Source: Nocardioides psychrotolerans
GTDB lineage: Bacteria; Actinomycetota; Actinomycetes; Propionibacteriales; Nocardioidaceae
Direction of reading: 5' to 3'
Length of the DNA: 64,000 nucleotides
Assembly (NCBI RefSeq): GCF_900113685.1
Contig: NZ_FOQG01000007.1
Location: 124,001-188,000 of the forward strand
The translations under genes were made by a program, and so were the position numbers. The notes below the pieces were generated by a model. The model did not search any database. It saw nothing but the letters and a program-made list of their open reading frames with translations, and had not been told where the DNA came from. Of the stretch, positions 42,463 through 51,771 are shown in pieces. Each line of letters opens with the position of its first letter. Positions within the stretch are counted from its first letter, which is position 1.

Positions 42463-43383
42463 TCATGGTGTGCTGAGCGCCGCGACGGCGTCCAGCGCCC
42501 GTTGCGCCCGGTCGGGGGCGTCGAAGCGCACCCAGACGATCCGCGGGTCCTTCTTGAACCACGCGTCCTGGCGCCGGGAGAACTGCCGGGTCGCGATGAC
42601 CGTGCGCTGGCGGGCCACGTCGAGGCTCAGGTCGCCGGCGAGGTGAGCGCGCACCTCGCGGTAGCCGATCGCCCGCGACGCCGTGACCCCGACGGCCAGG
42701 CCCTCGGAGAGGAGGCGCTCGACCTCGGCGACGAAGCCGGACTCGAACATCGCGGACACCCGCTGCTCGATACGCCGGTCGAGGCTCGGGCGGTCGATCT
42801 CCAGGCCCAGCTGGAGAGTGCGGGGGTCGGCATAGGTGAGCTCGGGCAGCGATGACGCGTAGGGCGCCCCGGTGATCTCGATGACCTCGAGGGCGCGCAC
42901 GACCCGGCGGCCGTTCTCGCGCTCGATCTTGGCGGCCGCGGCGGGGTCGATCTGCGCGAGGCGGGCGTGCAGGGCGAACGAGCCGACCTCCGCTAGCTCG
43001 GCCTCCCAGCGGGCCCGGACCTCAGGATCCGTGGCGGGGAACTCGAAGCGGTCGAGGATCGCGCGGGTGTAGAGGGCGCTGCCGCCGACGAGCACCGGCG
43101 TGGTCCCGCTGCCCCGCAGCTCGGCCGTCAGGTCACGCGCCTGCTCCTGGAAGCGGGCGACGGTGAGGGGCTCACGGACGGTGAGCAGGTCGAGCAGGTG
43201 GTGGGTGATGCCACGGCGCTCGGTGAGCGGCACCTTCGCCGTACCGACGTCCATGCCGGCATAGACCTGCATCGCGTCGGTGTTGACGATCTCGCCGCCC
43301 AGGGCCTCCGCGAGATCGAGCGACAACCCCGTCTTGCCGGACGCCGTGGCGCCGACGAGCGCGACGATCGGCGGTGTGGACAT
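42463..43383 (-). CDS. miaA: tRNA dimethylallyltransferase
   Basis: A 306-residue enzyme that transfers a dimethylallyl group to A37 of tRNAs reading UNN codons. P-loop ALVGATASGKT (~9-16), QVYAGMDVGTAKV (substrate DMAPP/tRNA site), LVGGSALYTRAIL, and TVIATRQFSRRQDAWFKKD are all present. ATG 43383 begins the conserved sequence. MiaB, which modifies the product further, is 1.7 kb away on the same strand. Confidence 0.96.
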   Translation of the reverse strand: MSTPPIVALVGATASGKTGLSLDLAEALGGEIVNTDAMQVYAGMDVGTAKVPLTERRGITHHLLDLLTVREPLTVARFQEQARDLTAELRGSGTTPVLVGGSALYTRAILDRFEFPATDPEVRARWEAELAEVGSFALHARLAQIDPAAAAKIERENGRRVVRALEVIEITGAPYASSLPELTYADPRTLQLGLEIDRPSLDRRIEQRVSAMFESGFVAEVERLLSEGLAVGVTASRAIGYREVRAHLAGDLSLDVARQRTVIATRQFSRRQDAWFKKDPRIVWVRFDAPDRAQRALDAVAALSTP

Positions 43384-43428
43384 GTGGCTAGTGTGGCAAG
43401 CACCGATCCCCGACCTGACGGAGGAGCC

Positions 43429-43632
43429 ATGGGCTTCCTGGACGACGCGAAGAAGAAGCTGACCAAGGCCGTTGACCAGCACGGCGACAAGATCGCCTCT
43501 GGCATCGACAAGGCCGCCGCGGCCGCCGACAAGAAGACCGGCGGCAAGCACACCGCCAAGATCGCCAAGGCCACCACCAAGGCCAAGGACGGTCTGGACA
43601 AGCTCGACAAGAAGAACGACGACCTGACGTGA
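43429..43632 (+). CDS. MT0933-like antitoxin-family small protein
   Basis: A 67-residue lysine/alanine-rich helical protein: MGFLDDAKKKLTKAVDQHGD, GIDKAAAAADKKTGGKHTAK, KAKDGLDKLDKK. This is the pattern of the MT0933/Rv0909 antitoxin family, a name derived from a mycobacterial pair with a Rv0910-type toxin. No toxin gene is adjacent here; downstream lie acidic disordered proteins. It may be a DNA- or membrane-coating protein rather than an antitoxin. GGAG lies two bases before the ATG. Confidence 0.75.
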   Translation: MGFLDDAKKKLTKAVDQHGDKIASGIDKAAAAADKKTGGKHTAKIAKATTKAKDGLDKLDKKNDDLT

Positions 43633-43805
43633 GCGAGCTGCCCGCCACCGACGACGACCTCACCGGTGAGCCGTTCGAGAAGCCCCCGGGTGAGCACTCC
43701 AGCGAGCTGCCCAGCGACAACGACGCGACCGACCCGTCCGGCAAGCAGGCCGAGAACGCCCAGGAAGAGAATGCACAGACCTCCGGGGACCAGCCGTCCC
43801 AGTGA
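43629..43805 (+). CDS. Short acidic disordered protein
   Basis: A 58-codon frame from GTG 43629 to TGA 43805 overlaps the previous stop by four bases (GTGA) and the next start by four (GTGA), so it is very likely translated. The product (VSELPATDDDLTGEPFEKPP, later PSDNDATDPSGKQAENAQEE) has almost no hydrophobic residues and should be intrinsically disordered. It resembles two more acidic proteins in the same cluster. No known family. Confidence 0.7.
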   Translation: MSELPATDDDLTGEPFEKPPGEHSSELPSDNDATDPSGKQAENAQEENAQTSGDQPSQ

Positions 43806-44293
43806 CGGTGCTCGAGCCCGCCGAGGCGAGGGCGCCCCACGGCCGCTTCGTGGTCGTCCCGGCCTCCTACGTCTACCTGCTGCGCGACGGCGTCGCCGGG
43901 CCGGAGGTGCTGCTGCAGCTGCGCCAGGGCACCGACTACATGGACGGCCACTGGGCTGCCGCCGCGGCCGGTCACGTCGAGCGCGGCGAGACGGCCCTCG
44001 ACGCGGCCAGGCGCGAGGCGCTCGAGGAGATCGGGGTCGCCGGCCTGGCCCTGGAGTTCGTGACGTCGATGCACCGCACGATGCACGCCGACCCGATCGA
44101 CGAGCGCGTCGACTTCTTCTTCACCGCCCGCTCGTGGACCGGCGAGCCGCGCATCGTGGAGCCGGAGAAGTGCGCCGAGCTGCGCTGGTGCGCTCTCGAC
44201 GCCCTGCCCGAGCCCGTCGTGCCGCACGAGCGCTTCGTGTTGGACGCGCTGCGGACGGGTACCACCACTTCCTACACCCCCTTCGGCTTCTAG
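43802..44293 (+). CDS. Nudix hydrolase
   Basis: A 163-residue Nudix domain with the box GHVERGETALDAARREALEEIG, in which the Glu residues bind Mg2+. The first strand reads RFVVVPASYVYLLRD and the end is a YTPFGF tail. It hydrolyses a nucleoside diphosphate linked to another moiety, such as an oxidised dNTP; the substrate is not predictable. Start overlaps the preceding short gene by four bases. Confidence 0.88.
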   Translation: MTVLEPAEARAPHGRFVVVPASYVYLLRDGVAGPEVLLQLRQGTDYMDGHWAAAAAGHVERGETALDAARREALEEIGVAGLALEFVTSMHRTMHADPIDERVDFFFTARSWTGEPRIVEPEKCAELRWCALDALPEPVVPHERFVLDALRTGTTTSYTPFGF

Positions 44294-44301
44294 GAGCACG
44301 C

Positions 44302-44607
44302 ATGTCCGAGCACGAGAACGAGTCCGATCTCGGCCCCAAGCCCGACGCGCAGATCGAGCCCGGCGAGCCCAACCCCGGCGGCGTCGACGCGACGCCCAAC
44401 AGCGACGGCGTCGACGGCGAGGCCGCGGACGGCCAGCCGCTGGGCCGCGACGCGGAACCCGAGGACAACCCGGCTGTCGAGGACGCACTGCCCGACGAGG
44501 TCAAGGAGGGCGAGGACACCTCCACCGAGGCGACCGAGGCGACCGAGTCGCCCGACGAGGAGAACACCGGTGCTGCCGACGACGCCGACCGGGAGAACCC
44601 GGCATGA
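44302..44607 (+). CDS. Acidic disordered protein
   Basis: A 101-residue protein (MSEHENESDLGPKPDAQIEP...) made almost wholly of Glu, Asp, Pro, Thr, Gly and Ala with no predicted structure. AGGAG lies six bases before ATG 44302, and the next gene overlaps by four bases, both signs of real translation. Function unknown. Confidence 0.7.
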   Translation: MSEHENESDLGPKPDAQIEPGEPNPGGVDATPNSDGVDGEAADGQPLGRDAEPEDNPAVEDALPDEVKEGEDTSTEATEATESPDEENTGAADDADRENPA

Positions 44608-44897
44608 GCGACGAGCGCCCCATCATCGCTGATGACGACCACGACATCACCGAGTCCGACCAGGACACCACCGGCGACATGGGCGTGAGCAGCGAGCGCG
44701 AGGGCCCCACCGGCCCCGGCCAGCACGGCACCACCGGCGTCCGCGACACCAGCCCGGTCGTGGCCGACCCCGACGCCGACCCCGACGCCGAGGTCGCACC
44801 CGAGCAGTCTGCCGCCGGCACCGCAGCGGACATCAACCCCGATCCGCCGATCCCGCCCGTCAGCGGCTACAGCAGGTCGGACCCGCGCTCCGAGTGA
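44604..44897 (+). CDS. Acidic disordered protein
   Basis: A 97-residue protein rich in Asp, Thr, Gly and Pro (ITESDQDTTGDMG, VVADPDADPDAEVAPEQ). Like its neighbour it lacks a hydrophobic core. The small proteins in this cluster share composition but not alignable sequence. It ends in a Tyr/Ser-rich tail (PPVSGYSRSDPRSE). Function unknown. Confidence 0.65.
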   Translation: MSDERPIIADDDHDITESDQDTTGDMGVSSEREGPTGPGQHGTTGVRDTSPVVADPDADPDAEVAPEQSAAGTAADINPDPPIPPVSGYSRSDPRSE

Positions 44898-45084
44898 GCC
44901 TCGGCTGACGGCATGCTGAACGGCTGCCTGGTCGCCGGTGAGTCGTGTGGCGCTGGCTCCGACACACGACTGGGGCCCGGCGATCGGCGCCTCGCCGTCC
45001 CAGCACGGTCATGTGCCTGACGCAGCACTGGACCGCGCTCTGCGGCACACGACCCGACCGGCGGCCGCCAGCCACGACCAGCCC

Positions 45085-46578
45085 TCAGCGACAGGCAGTC
45101 GCTTCGGGCAGAGGCGCGGGGACGCCGACCGACGGCATGCCGAGGGTGACGCCGGAACCGGCGGGGGCGCCCTGGCGGGCCTCCCACGCGTCACCGGAGC
45201 GCGTGCGGCGCACGACGGCGACACTGTCGGCGACCAGGTGGTGGGGCGCGGCGTAGGTGATCTCGACGGTGACGTGGTCGCCCGGCCGCACCGGCTCCGC
45301 GGGCGCCGCGAAGTGCACGAGGCGGTTGTCGGGGCCACGGCCGGAGAGCCGCAGGGTGGCGGCGTCCTTGCGGCCCTCGCCCTCGGAGACCATCAGCTCG
45401 ACCTGGCGACCGACGAGCTTCTGGCTCTCCGACCATGCGATCTCGTTGACCAGCGCGACCAGGCGCTCGTAGCGGTCCTTGACCACGGCGGGTGACACCT
45501 GGTCCTCGAGCGTGGCGGCCGGCGTGCCGGGGCGCTTGGAGTACTGGAAGGTGAAGGCCCCCGCGAAGCGGGCCTCGCGCACGACGTCGAGCGTCGCCTG
45601 GAAGTCCTCCTCGGTCTCGCCGGGGAAGCCCACGATGATGTCGGTGGTGATCGCGGCGTCGGGCATCGCGGCGCGCACCCGCTCGATGATGCCGAGGTAT
45701 TTCGTCGACCGGTAGGACCGACGCATGTCCTTGAGCACCTTGTCGGAGCCGGACTGCAGCGGCATGTGCAGCGACGGCATCACGTTGGGCGTCTCGGCCA
45801 TCGCCTCGATGACGTCGTCGGTGAACTCGGCGGGGTGCGGCGAGGTGAAGCGCACGCGCTCCAGCCCTTCGATCGAGCCGCACGAGCGCAGCAGCCGGGA
45901 GAACGCCTGGCGGTCGCCGAACTCCACGCCGTAGGCGTTGACGTTCTGCCCCAGCAGGGTGATCTCGGAGACGCCGTCGGCGACCAGCGCCTCGATCTCG
46001 GCGAGGATCTCGCCGGGTCGGCGATCCTTCTCCTTGCCGCGCAGCGCGGGAACGATGCAGAACGTGCAGGTGTTGTTGCAGCCGACCGAGATCGACACCC
46101 AGGCCGCGTAGGCCGAGTCGCGCTTGGTCGGCAGCGTCGAGGGGAAGACGTCGAGCGACTCCAGGATCTCGACCTGGGCCTCCTGCTGCACCCGCGCGCG
46201 CTCGAGCAGCACGGGCAGCGAGCCGATGTTGTGGGTGCCGAAGACGACGTCGACGTAGGGCGCCTTGGCCGTGATCGTCGCGCGGTCCTTCTGCGCCAGG
46301 CAGCCTCCGACGGCGATCTGCATGTCGGGGTTGGCGGCCTTGATGGGCGCCAGGTGCGAGAGGTTGCCGTAGAGCTTGTTGTCGGCGTTCTCCCGGACCG
46401 CGCAGGTGTTGAACACCACCACGTCGGCCTGCACGTCGGACGGCGCCGGCACGTAGCCCGCGGTCTCGAGCAGCCCGGTGAGCCGCTCGGAGTCGTGGAC
46501 GTTCATCTGGCACCCGTAGGTCTTGACCTCGTAGGTGCGTGCGGGACTCTCAGCGGGGGTCTCGGGCAGGGCAGTCAT
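45085..46578 (-). CDS. miaB: tRNA-2-methylthio-N6-dimethylallyladenosine synthase
   Basis: A 497-residue radical-SAM methylthiotransferase acting on the MiaA product. N-terminal UPF0004 domain with three Cys ([22 protein letters not shown]) binding one Fe-S cluster, radical SAM domain with [22 protein letters not shown] and [14 protein letters not shown], and a C-terminal TRAM domain (~410-480). The TRAM tail ends with ~25 low-complexity residues. Its partner miaA is separated by the rightward small-protein cluster, whereas in many actinobacteria they are nearer. Confidence 0.96.
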   Translation of the reverse strand: MTALPETPAESPARTYEVKTYGCQMNVHDSERLTGLLETAGYVPAPSDVQADVVVFNTCAVRENADNKLYGNLSHLAPIKAANPDMQIAVGGCLAQKDRATITAKAPYVDVVFGTHNIGSLPVLLERARVQQEAQVEILESLDVFPSTLPTKRDSAYAAWVSISVGCNNTCTFCIVPALRGKEKDRRPGEILAEIEALVADGVSEITLLGQNVNAYGVEFGDRQAFSRLLRSCGSIEGLERVRFTSPHPAEFTDDVIEAMAETPNVMPSLHMPLQSGSDKVLKDMRRSYRSTKYLGIIERVRAAMPDAAITTDIIVGFPGETEEDFQATLDVVREARFAGAFTFQYSKRPGTPAATLEDQVSPAVVKDRYERLVALVNEIAWSESQKLVGRQVELMVSEGEGRKDAATLRLSGRGPDNRLVHFAAPAEPVRPGDHVTVEITYAAPHHLVADSVAVVRRTRSGDAWEARQGAPAGSGVTLGMPSVGVPAPLPEATACR

Positions 46579-46651
46579 GACTCGGTCAGCGTACGGCGAC
46601 CGCCGCTGCGGGCCAGCATCCGGTCACCGTGCGCTGGCTAGGCTGCCGAGC

Positions 46652-47461
46652 ATGCGCCTGCTCCTCACCGGTCACGACCTGGCCCGTCTCTCGAGCGAGA
46701 ACGAGGCCGGTGAGGGGGGCGGCGACATCGACCTGGCGCAGGCCTATCCGTGGCCGGCCGAGGGCCCGTGGACACGCGTCACCATGCTTCGCGCGCTCGA
46801 TGGCGGCGTCGCCGGCCCGGACGGCCGCAGCCGCTCGATCTCCTCGGACATCGACCGCGAGGTCCTGGGTGAGGTGCGCCGGCTCGCCGACGCCATCGTC
46901 GTCGGCGCGACGACGGTCCGCCAGGAGCCCTACGGCCCGCTGAAGGCCGACCCCGAGGCCGCCGAGGAGCGCCGGGCCCTCGGGCTGAGCGAGGCGCCGG
47001 TGATGGTGATCGTCAGCGGCAGCCTCGACCTGCCGTGGTCGGAGGACATGTTCGGCCAGTCCTTCCACACCCCCATCGTCGCGACCACCGAGGCGGCGCC
47101 CGACGAGGCGATGGAGGAGGCCCGCAAGCACGCGGAGCTCCTCGTCCTGCCCGGCGAGGACCTCAAGGCCGCCGACCTGGTCGCCGCGCTCCACGAACGT
47201 GGCCTCCGACGCCTGGTCTGCGAGGGCGGACCGGGTCTCCTCACGGCCTTCGCGGCCGATGACGTCATCGACGAGGTCGACCTGACGGTCGCCCCGCTGA
47301 TGCCCACGACCGTCATCGAGTCCTCGCCCGGGGGCCTCGACGCGGTTCCCGGCTTCTCGCTGGCCGGGCTGCTGCTGCACGACTCCTTCCTCTTCGCCCG
47401 CTACACCCGCGACCACACCCACGACGTCGCAGCCCCGGACGAGGACGGGGAGCCATGGTGA
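46652..47461 (+). CDS. RibD-like pyrimidine reductase-family protein
   Basis: A 269-residue stand-alone RibD C-terminal/DHFR-fold protein. NADPH-binding and core motifs: RVTMLRALDGGVAGPDGRSR, DAIVVGATTVRQEPYGPL, VMVIVSGSLDLPWSEDMF, LRRLVCEGGPGLLTAFAADD and APLMPTTV. The closest described relatives are mycobacterial Rv2671-like proteins, which resemble DHFR and can affect antifolate response. The stop overlaps the start of the DHPS-like gene (7-base overlap), an arrangement suggesting a pteridine or pyrimidine pathway. Confidence 0.85.
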   Translation: MRLLLTGHDLARLSSENEAGEGGGDIDLAQAYPWPAEGPWTRVTMLRALDGGVAGPDGRSRSISSDIDREVLGEVRRLADAIVVGATTVRQEPYGPLKADPEAAEERRALGLSEAPVMVIVSGSLDLPWSEDMFGQSFHTPIVATTEAAPDEAMEEARKHAELLVLPGEDLKAADLVAALHERGLRRLVCEGGPGLLTAFAADDVIDEVDLTVAPLMPTTVIESSPGGLDAVPGFSLAGLLLHDSFLFARYTRDHTHDVAAPDEDGEPW

Positions 47462-48354
47462 TCAGCCTCGCAGCCCTGGCCGAGCTGGCCGAGGCACACC
47501 GCGACACCCTCGACCTCCCCGTCGCGCCGGTCGTCCTGGGCGAGAAGGTGATCGACAGCGACTCCACCCCCGTTGTGATGGCCGCGCTGAACCTGTCGCG
47601 CGACTCGACCTACCGCGACTCGATCGCGACGACGACCGAGTCGGCTATCCGGCGCGGGCGGATCTTCGCCGCGCAGGGTGCCGACCTGGTCGACATCGGC
47701 GCGGAGTCGACCAACGCCACCGCCACCCGCGTCGAGCGCCAGGGCCAGATCGACACCCTGGTGCCGGTGATCAAGGCGCTGGCCGACAGCGGCGTCGTCG
47801 TCTCGGCCGAGACTTACCACCCCGACGTCGCTGAGGCCTGCCTCCAGGCCGGCGCCCAGGTCCTCAACTTCACCGGCGCCGCGCACCAGGAGGAGTTCTT
47901 CGATCTCGCGGTCGCCTACGACGCCACGGTGATCCTCTGCTCGGTGCTGGGCTCCAACGTGCGCGACGTCGCCGACGTCGAGAGCGAGGCCGACCCCTTC
48001 CCCGGCCTCGTCGCCCACTTCACCGACCGCGTCGCCCAGGCCCGCTCGCAGGGCCTCGAGCGGATCATCCTCGACCCCGGCCTCGGCTTCTTCTACGCCA
48101 ACCTGACCGTGCCGTCCGTGCGCGTCGACTTCCAGACCCGGGTGATCCTCCAGACCTTCCGGCTGCGCTCGCTGGGGCTCCCGGTCTGCCATGCGCTGCC
48201 CCACGCGTTCGACCTGTTCCAGGAGCAGTTCCGCGAGGCGGAGCCGATGTTCGCGGTGCTCGCCAAGCTCGGCGGCACCGGCGTCTTCCGCACCCACGAG
48301 GTCCCACAGGTGCGTGCCGTCCTGGACGCGCTGCAGTTCCTCCAGGTGCGCTGA
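47455..48354 (+). CDS. Dihydropteroate synthase-like TIM-barrel protein
   Basis: A 299-residue pterin-binding-enzyme-family protein. The DHPS landmarks are present but altered: [20 protein letters not shown] in place of the usual [29 protein letters not shown] in place of [24 protein letters not shown] in place of INDVSG, and [14 protein letters not shown] for DPGIGFGK. The loops that bind p-aminobenzoate and pyrophosphate therefore differ, so it may use another acceptor than a true FolP. It is translationally coupled to the RibD-like gene. Confidence 0.75.
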   Translation: MVISLAALAELAEAHRDTLDLPVAPVVLGEKVIDSDSTPVVMAALNLSRDSTYRDSIATTTESAIRRGRIFAAQGADLVDIGAESTNATATRVERQGQIDTLVPVIKALADSGVVVSAETYHPDVAEACLQAGAQVLNFTGAAHQEEFFDLAVAYDATVILCSVLGSNVRDVADVESEADPFPGLVAHFTDRVAQARSQGLERIILDPGLGFFYANLTVPSVRVDFQTRVILQTFRLRSLGLPVCHALPHAFDLFQEQFREAEPMFAVLAKLGGTGVFRTHEVPQVRAVLDALQFLQVR

Positions 48355-48451
48355 GGCAGACCGGCGTACGACGACCCGGGAGGTCACGGCTCGGCATCAC
48401 CCCAGTCGCGACATAGCCCATTCGGACTATCTACGGCTAGTGTCACCGGCC

Positions 48452-49228
48452 ATGACCATGGTGGAGGGCGAGTCACGCCCAGCGGAGACCGGTGAGCCCC
48501 TCGTCGTGCTCGAGGGCGTCAACAAGTGGTTCGGCAAGCTCCACGTCCTCCAGGACATCAACCTCACGATCAAGCGCGGCGAGGTCGTCGTCGTCATCGG
48601 CCCGTCGGGCTCGGGCAAGTCGACGCTGTGCAGGGCGATCAACCGCCTGGAGACCATCGACGAGGGTTCCATCACCCTCGACGGCCAGCCGCTGCCCCAG
48701 GAGGGCAAGGCGCTGGCCCACCTGCGCGCCGAGGTCGGCATGGTGTTCCAGAGCTTCAACCTCTTCGCGCACAAGTCGATCCTGGAGAACGTCACGCTAG
48801 GCCCCATCAAGGTCCGCAAGAAGTCCAGGGCCGAGGCTGAGACCCGCGGCAAGGAGCTCCTCGACCGGGTCGGCATCGGCCACCAGGCCGACAAATATCC
48901 CGCCCAGCTCTCCGGCGGCCAGCAGCAGCGGGTCGCGATCGCCCGCGCGCTGGCGATGGACCCCAAGGTGATGCTCTTCGACGAGCCGACCTCCGCGCTG
49001 GACCCCGAGATGATCAAGGAGGTCCTCGACGTCATGGTCGACCTCGCCGAGCGCGGGATGACCATGGTCGTCGTGACCCACGAGATGGGCTTCGCCCGCA
49101 CCGCCGCCGACCGGGTGCTCTTCATGGCCGACGGTCAGGTCGTCGAGGAGAACACCCCCGAGCAGTTCTTCACCAACCCCCAGAGTGATCGGGCCAAGGA
49201 CTTCCTCGGCAAGATCCTCAAGCACTAA
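48452..49228 (+). CDS. gluA: Amino-acid ABC transporter ATP-binding protein (glutamate-type)
   Basis: A 258-residue polar-amino-acid importer ATPase: Walker [10 protein letters not shown] (~49-57), Q-loop [11 protein letters not shown], signature [12 protein letters not shown], Walker [13 protein letters not shown] and H-loop VTHEMGF. Together with the next three genes it forms a GluABCD-like glutamate/glutamine importer, a locus that commonly lies beside miaB in high-GC actinobacteria. ATG 48452 or 48458. Confidence 0.93.
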   Translation: MTMVEGESRPAETGEPLVVLEGVNKWFGKLHVLQDINLTIKRGEVVVVIGPSGSGKSTLCRAINRLETIDEGSITLDGQPLPQEGKALAHLRAEVGMVFQSFNLFAHKSILENVTLGPIKVRKKSRAEAETRGKELLDRVGIGHQADKYPAQLSGGQQQRVAIARALAMDPKVMLFDEPTSALDPEMIKEVLDVMVDLAERGMTMVVVTHEMGFARTAADRVLFMADGQVVEENTPEQFFTNPQSDRAKDFLGKILKH

Positions 49229-49238
49229 GGAGACATGG

Positions 49239-50129
49239 ATGCGACACATGAGGATCAAGGCTGCCGTGGCCGCTCTCGGGCTGAGCCTCAGCCTGGCCGC
49301 CTGCGGTGACGCCGGCAGCGACACCGGGGGTGTCGACGTCGAGGCAGCAGACGTCACCGCCGAGGACTTCGAGTCCGGCTCCGCGATGGCCGAGATCGCC
49401 GAGGCCGGCGCGATCACCGTCGGCGTGAAGTACGACCAGCCCGGGCTGGGCTTCCAGGACGCGTCGTCCGACATCCCCACCGGCTTCGACGTCGAGATCG
49501 CCAAGCTCCTCGTGGCCGCGCTCGGCATCGACCCCGAGTCCGACTCGGTGACGTGGGAGGAGACCATCTCCGACAACCGCGAGCCCTACCTCGAGGAGGG
49601 GCGCGTCGACCTCGTCCTCGCGTCGTACTCGATCACCGACGAGCGCCGCCAGATCGTCGGCCAGACCGGCCCCTACTTCCTCACCGGTCAGCAGGTCCTC
49701 GTCGCGGCCGACAGCGACATCACCGGCATCGAGGACCTCGAGGGCGAGACGGTCTGCTCCGTGACCGGCTCGACCTCGCTCGAGAACGTCGAGGCCGCCG
49801 GCGCTGTCGGCGCCCCGGCGGAGGCCTACTCGCAGTGCGCAGAGGACGTCCTCAACGGCACCGTCGAGGCGATGTCGACCGACGGCTCGATCCTGCTGGG
49901 CCTCGCGGCTCAGAACGAGGGCGAGCTCAAGGTCGTCGGCGAGGAGTTCTCCGAGGAGCGCATCGGCGTCGGCTACAGCCTGGAGTCCCCCGAGATGTGC
50001 GAGTTCATCAACGGCGTCCTGCAGGACGCCTACGACGACGGTTCGTGGGCCGAGGCGTTCGAGGCGACCCTCGGGGGAGACGGCGTCGAGACGCCGGAGC
50101 CCCCGGCGCTCGACGCCTGCGCCGCCTGA
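49239..50129 (+). CDS. gluB: Glutamate-type substrate-binding lipoprotein
   Basis: A 296-residue SBP family 3 protein. Signal peptide with lipobox LAACGD (Cys ~22), then TVGVKYDQPGLGFQDASSDI, GFDVEIAKLLVAALG, DLVLASYSITDERR (ligand-binding Arg) and the second lobe GETVCSVTGSTSLENV. It captures the amino acid outside and delivers it to the two permeases. ATG 49239 has AAGGAG six bases upstream. Confidence 0.93.
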   Translation: MRHMRIKAAVAALGLSLSLAACGDAGSDTGGVDVEAADVTAEDFESGSAMAEIAEAGAITVGVKYDQPGLGFQDASSDIPTGFDVEIAKLLVAALGIDPESDSVTWEETISDNREPYLEEGRVDLVLASYSITDERRQIVGQTGPYFLTGQQVLVAADSDITGIEDLEGETVCSVTGSTSLENVEAAGAVGAPAEAYSQCAEDVLNGTVEAMSTDGSILLGLAAQNEGELKVVGEEFSEERIGVGYSLESPEMCEFINGVLQDAYDDGSWAEAFEATLGGDGVETPEPPALDACAA

Positions 50130-50149
50130 TCCGCCGCACCTGACGACGC

Positions 50150-50188
50150 GAGGGCGGCCGGTCTCCACCGGCCGCCCTCCGCTCGCTC
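50150..50188 (+). terminator. Hairpin between gluB and gluC
   Basis: A perfect 13-bp stem (50150-50162 with 50167-50179) and a CTCC loop sit in the 86-base gap. No long T tract follows, so it may stop only part of the transcription or protect the gluB 3' end, giving the excess of binding protein usual for ABC importers. Confidence 0.6.
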
Positions 50189-50215
50189 CTGACGAACCCG
50201 ACTGAGAGGTCCCTG

Positions 50216-50902
50216 GTGGAAACGGTCCTGGACAACCTGGACGACGTGGGTCTGGCGTTTGCCTACACCGTCCTGCTCTTCGTGATCGCGGGAGTGCTGT
50301 CCCTCGTCTTCGGCACGCTGCTCGCGGCCGCACGTGTCGGCCCCATCGCGGTCCTGAGCAAGGCGGCGGCCCTCTACGTCTCCGTGGTCCGCAACACCCC
50401 GCTGATCATCGTGTTGATCTTCTTCCGGATCGCCGGGCCCAAGATCGGCCTGAAGTTCAACTTCGTCGACATCACCATCGGTGACGTGCGGCTCAACAAC
50501 CTGTTCACCGCGTGCGTCATCGGTCTGACCGTCTACACCTCGACCTTCGTGTGCGAGGCTTTGCGCTCCGGCGTCAACGCCGTGCCCCTGGGCCAGGCCG
50601 AGGCCGCGCGGGCGATCGGCCTGCCGTTCTCCGGCGTCATGCGTGAGGTGATCCTGCCGCAGGCCTTCCGCGCATCGGTGCCACCGCTGGCCAGTGTCCA
50701 GATCGCCCTGCTGAAGAACACCACCGTCGCCGGAGCCCTGGGCGTCTTCGAGGCCTTCGCCCGCATGCGCACCCTGACCAACAAGAACGCCGGCGACCGC
50801 ATCGAGATCTTCCTGACCTTCGCGCTGCTCTTCGTGATCCTGGTCGAGATCGTCTCCTTCGCCGCCAACCGTCTCGAGCGCCGCTGGAGGGTCGCCTCAT
50901 GA
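50216..50902 (+). CDS. gluC: Amino-acid ABC transporter permease
   Basis: A 228-residue integral membrane protein with about five helices (FAYTVLLFVIAGVLSLVFGT first) and the permease EAA loop AEAARAIGLPFSGVMREVILPQAF. It starts at GTG 50216 and overlaps the second permease by four bases. Both form the transmembrane channel energised by GluA. Confidence 0.92.
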   Translation: METVLDNLDDVGLAFAYTVLLFVIAGVLSLVFGTLLAAARVGPIAVLSKAAALYVSVVRNTPLIIVLIFFRIAGPKIGLKFNFVDITIGDVRLNNLFTACVIGLTVYTSTFVCEALRSGVNAVPLGQAEAARAIGLPFSGVMREVILPQAFRASVPPLASVQIALLKNTTVAGALGVFEAFARMRTLTNKNAGDRIEIFLTFALLFVILVEIVSFAANRLERRWRVAS

Positions 50903-51771
50903 GCTCTGCCGTCCTGTTCGACGCCCCCGGCCCCAAGACCGTCGCACGCCACCGGATCTACACGGCGGTCGCTGCGCTCGGACTGCTCGCACTGCTCGCC
51001 TTCGTGATCTGGAAGCTCTACAGCGAGGAGCAGTTCGCCTACGACAAGTGGGAGCCGTTCATCACGCCCCGCTACCTCACCGCCCTCCTCGAGGGGCTGC
51101 TCACGACGCTCCAGATGGCCTTCACGTCCGTCCTGGGGGCCGTTGGTCTCGGTGTCGTCCTGGGCGTGGGCAAGCTCTCGGAGCACGGCTGGGTGCGCTG
51201 GCCGGCCTGGGCCGTGGTGGAGTTCTTCCGGGCCGTGCCCGTGCTCCTGCTGATGATCTTCGTCTTCTACTCTTACGGCATCAGCCGTGGTGACAGCGGC
51301 GCCTACTGGAGCGTCGTCATCGCGCTCACCCTCTACAACGGCTCCGTGCTCGCCGAGATCTTCCGCGCCGGCGTGCTCGCCGTGCCGAGGGGTCAGGCCG
51401 AGGCGGCCTACGCGATCGGCATGCGCAAGACCCAGGTCATGCAGATCGTGCTCCTGCCGCAGGCCGTCAAGATCATGCTGCCCGCCATCATCAGCCAGTG
51501 CGTGGTCGCCCTCAAGGACACCAGCCTCGGCTACGCGATCGCTGCTCCCGGCCTGACAGTCGTGGGCACCAGGATCTACACCAACTTCCAGAACCAGGTG
51601 CCGACCGTCTTCGTCATCGCGGCGATGTACATCGCAGTCAACTTCCTGCTGACACTGCTGGCGACCTACATCCAGCACCGGCTGGTCGGCGAGAAGAGCC
51701 CCCTCGACCTCACTCGTGTCGGCAACATGCAGGGCGGGGAGAACACCGGCGGCGCCGGCGGCCTGGTCTAG
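50899..51771 (+). CDS. gluD: Amino-acid ABC transporter permease
   Basis: A 290-residue partner permease with a longer N-terminus (helix AVAALGLLALLAFVIWKLY) and the EAA loop AEAAYAIGMRKTQVMQIVLLPQAV. A cytoplasmic Gly-rich tail (QGGENTGGAGGLV) ends it. ATG 50899 overlaps gluC (ATGA), and its last four bases overlap the convergent DUF4442 gene. Confidence 0.92.
   Translation: MSSAVLFDAPGPKTVARHRIYTAVAALGLLALLAFVIWKLYSEEQFAYDKWEPFITPRYLTALLEGLLTTLQMAFTSVLGAVGLGVVLGVGKLSEHGWVRWPAWAVVEFFRAVPVLLLMIFVFYSYGISRGDSGAYWSVVIALTLYNGSVLAEIFRAGVLAVPRGQAEAAYAIGMRKTQVMQIVLLPQAVKIMLPAIISQCVVALKDTSLGYAIAAPGLTVVGTRIYTNFQNQVPTVFVIAAMYIAVNFLLTLLATYIQHRLVGEKSPLDLTRVGNMQGGENTGGAGGLV

Noticed and set aside
43429..43632. 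Complete toxin-antitoxin pair
   Set aside because: An MT0933-like protein is present, but no toxin-type partner was recognised on either side.
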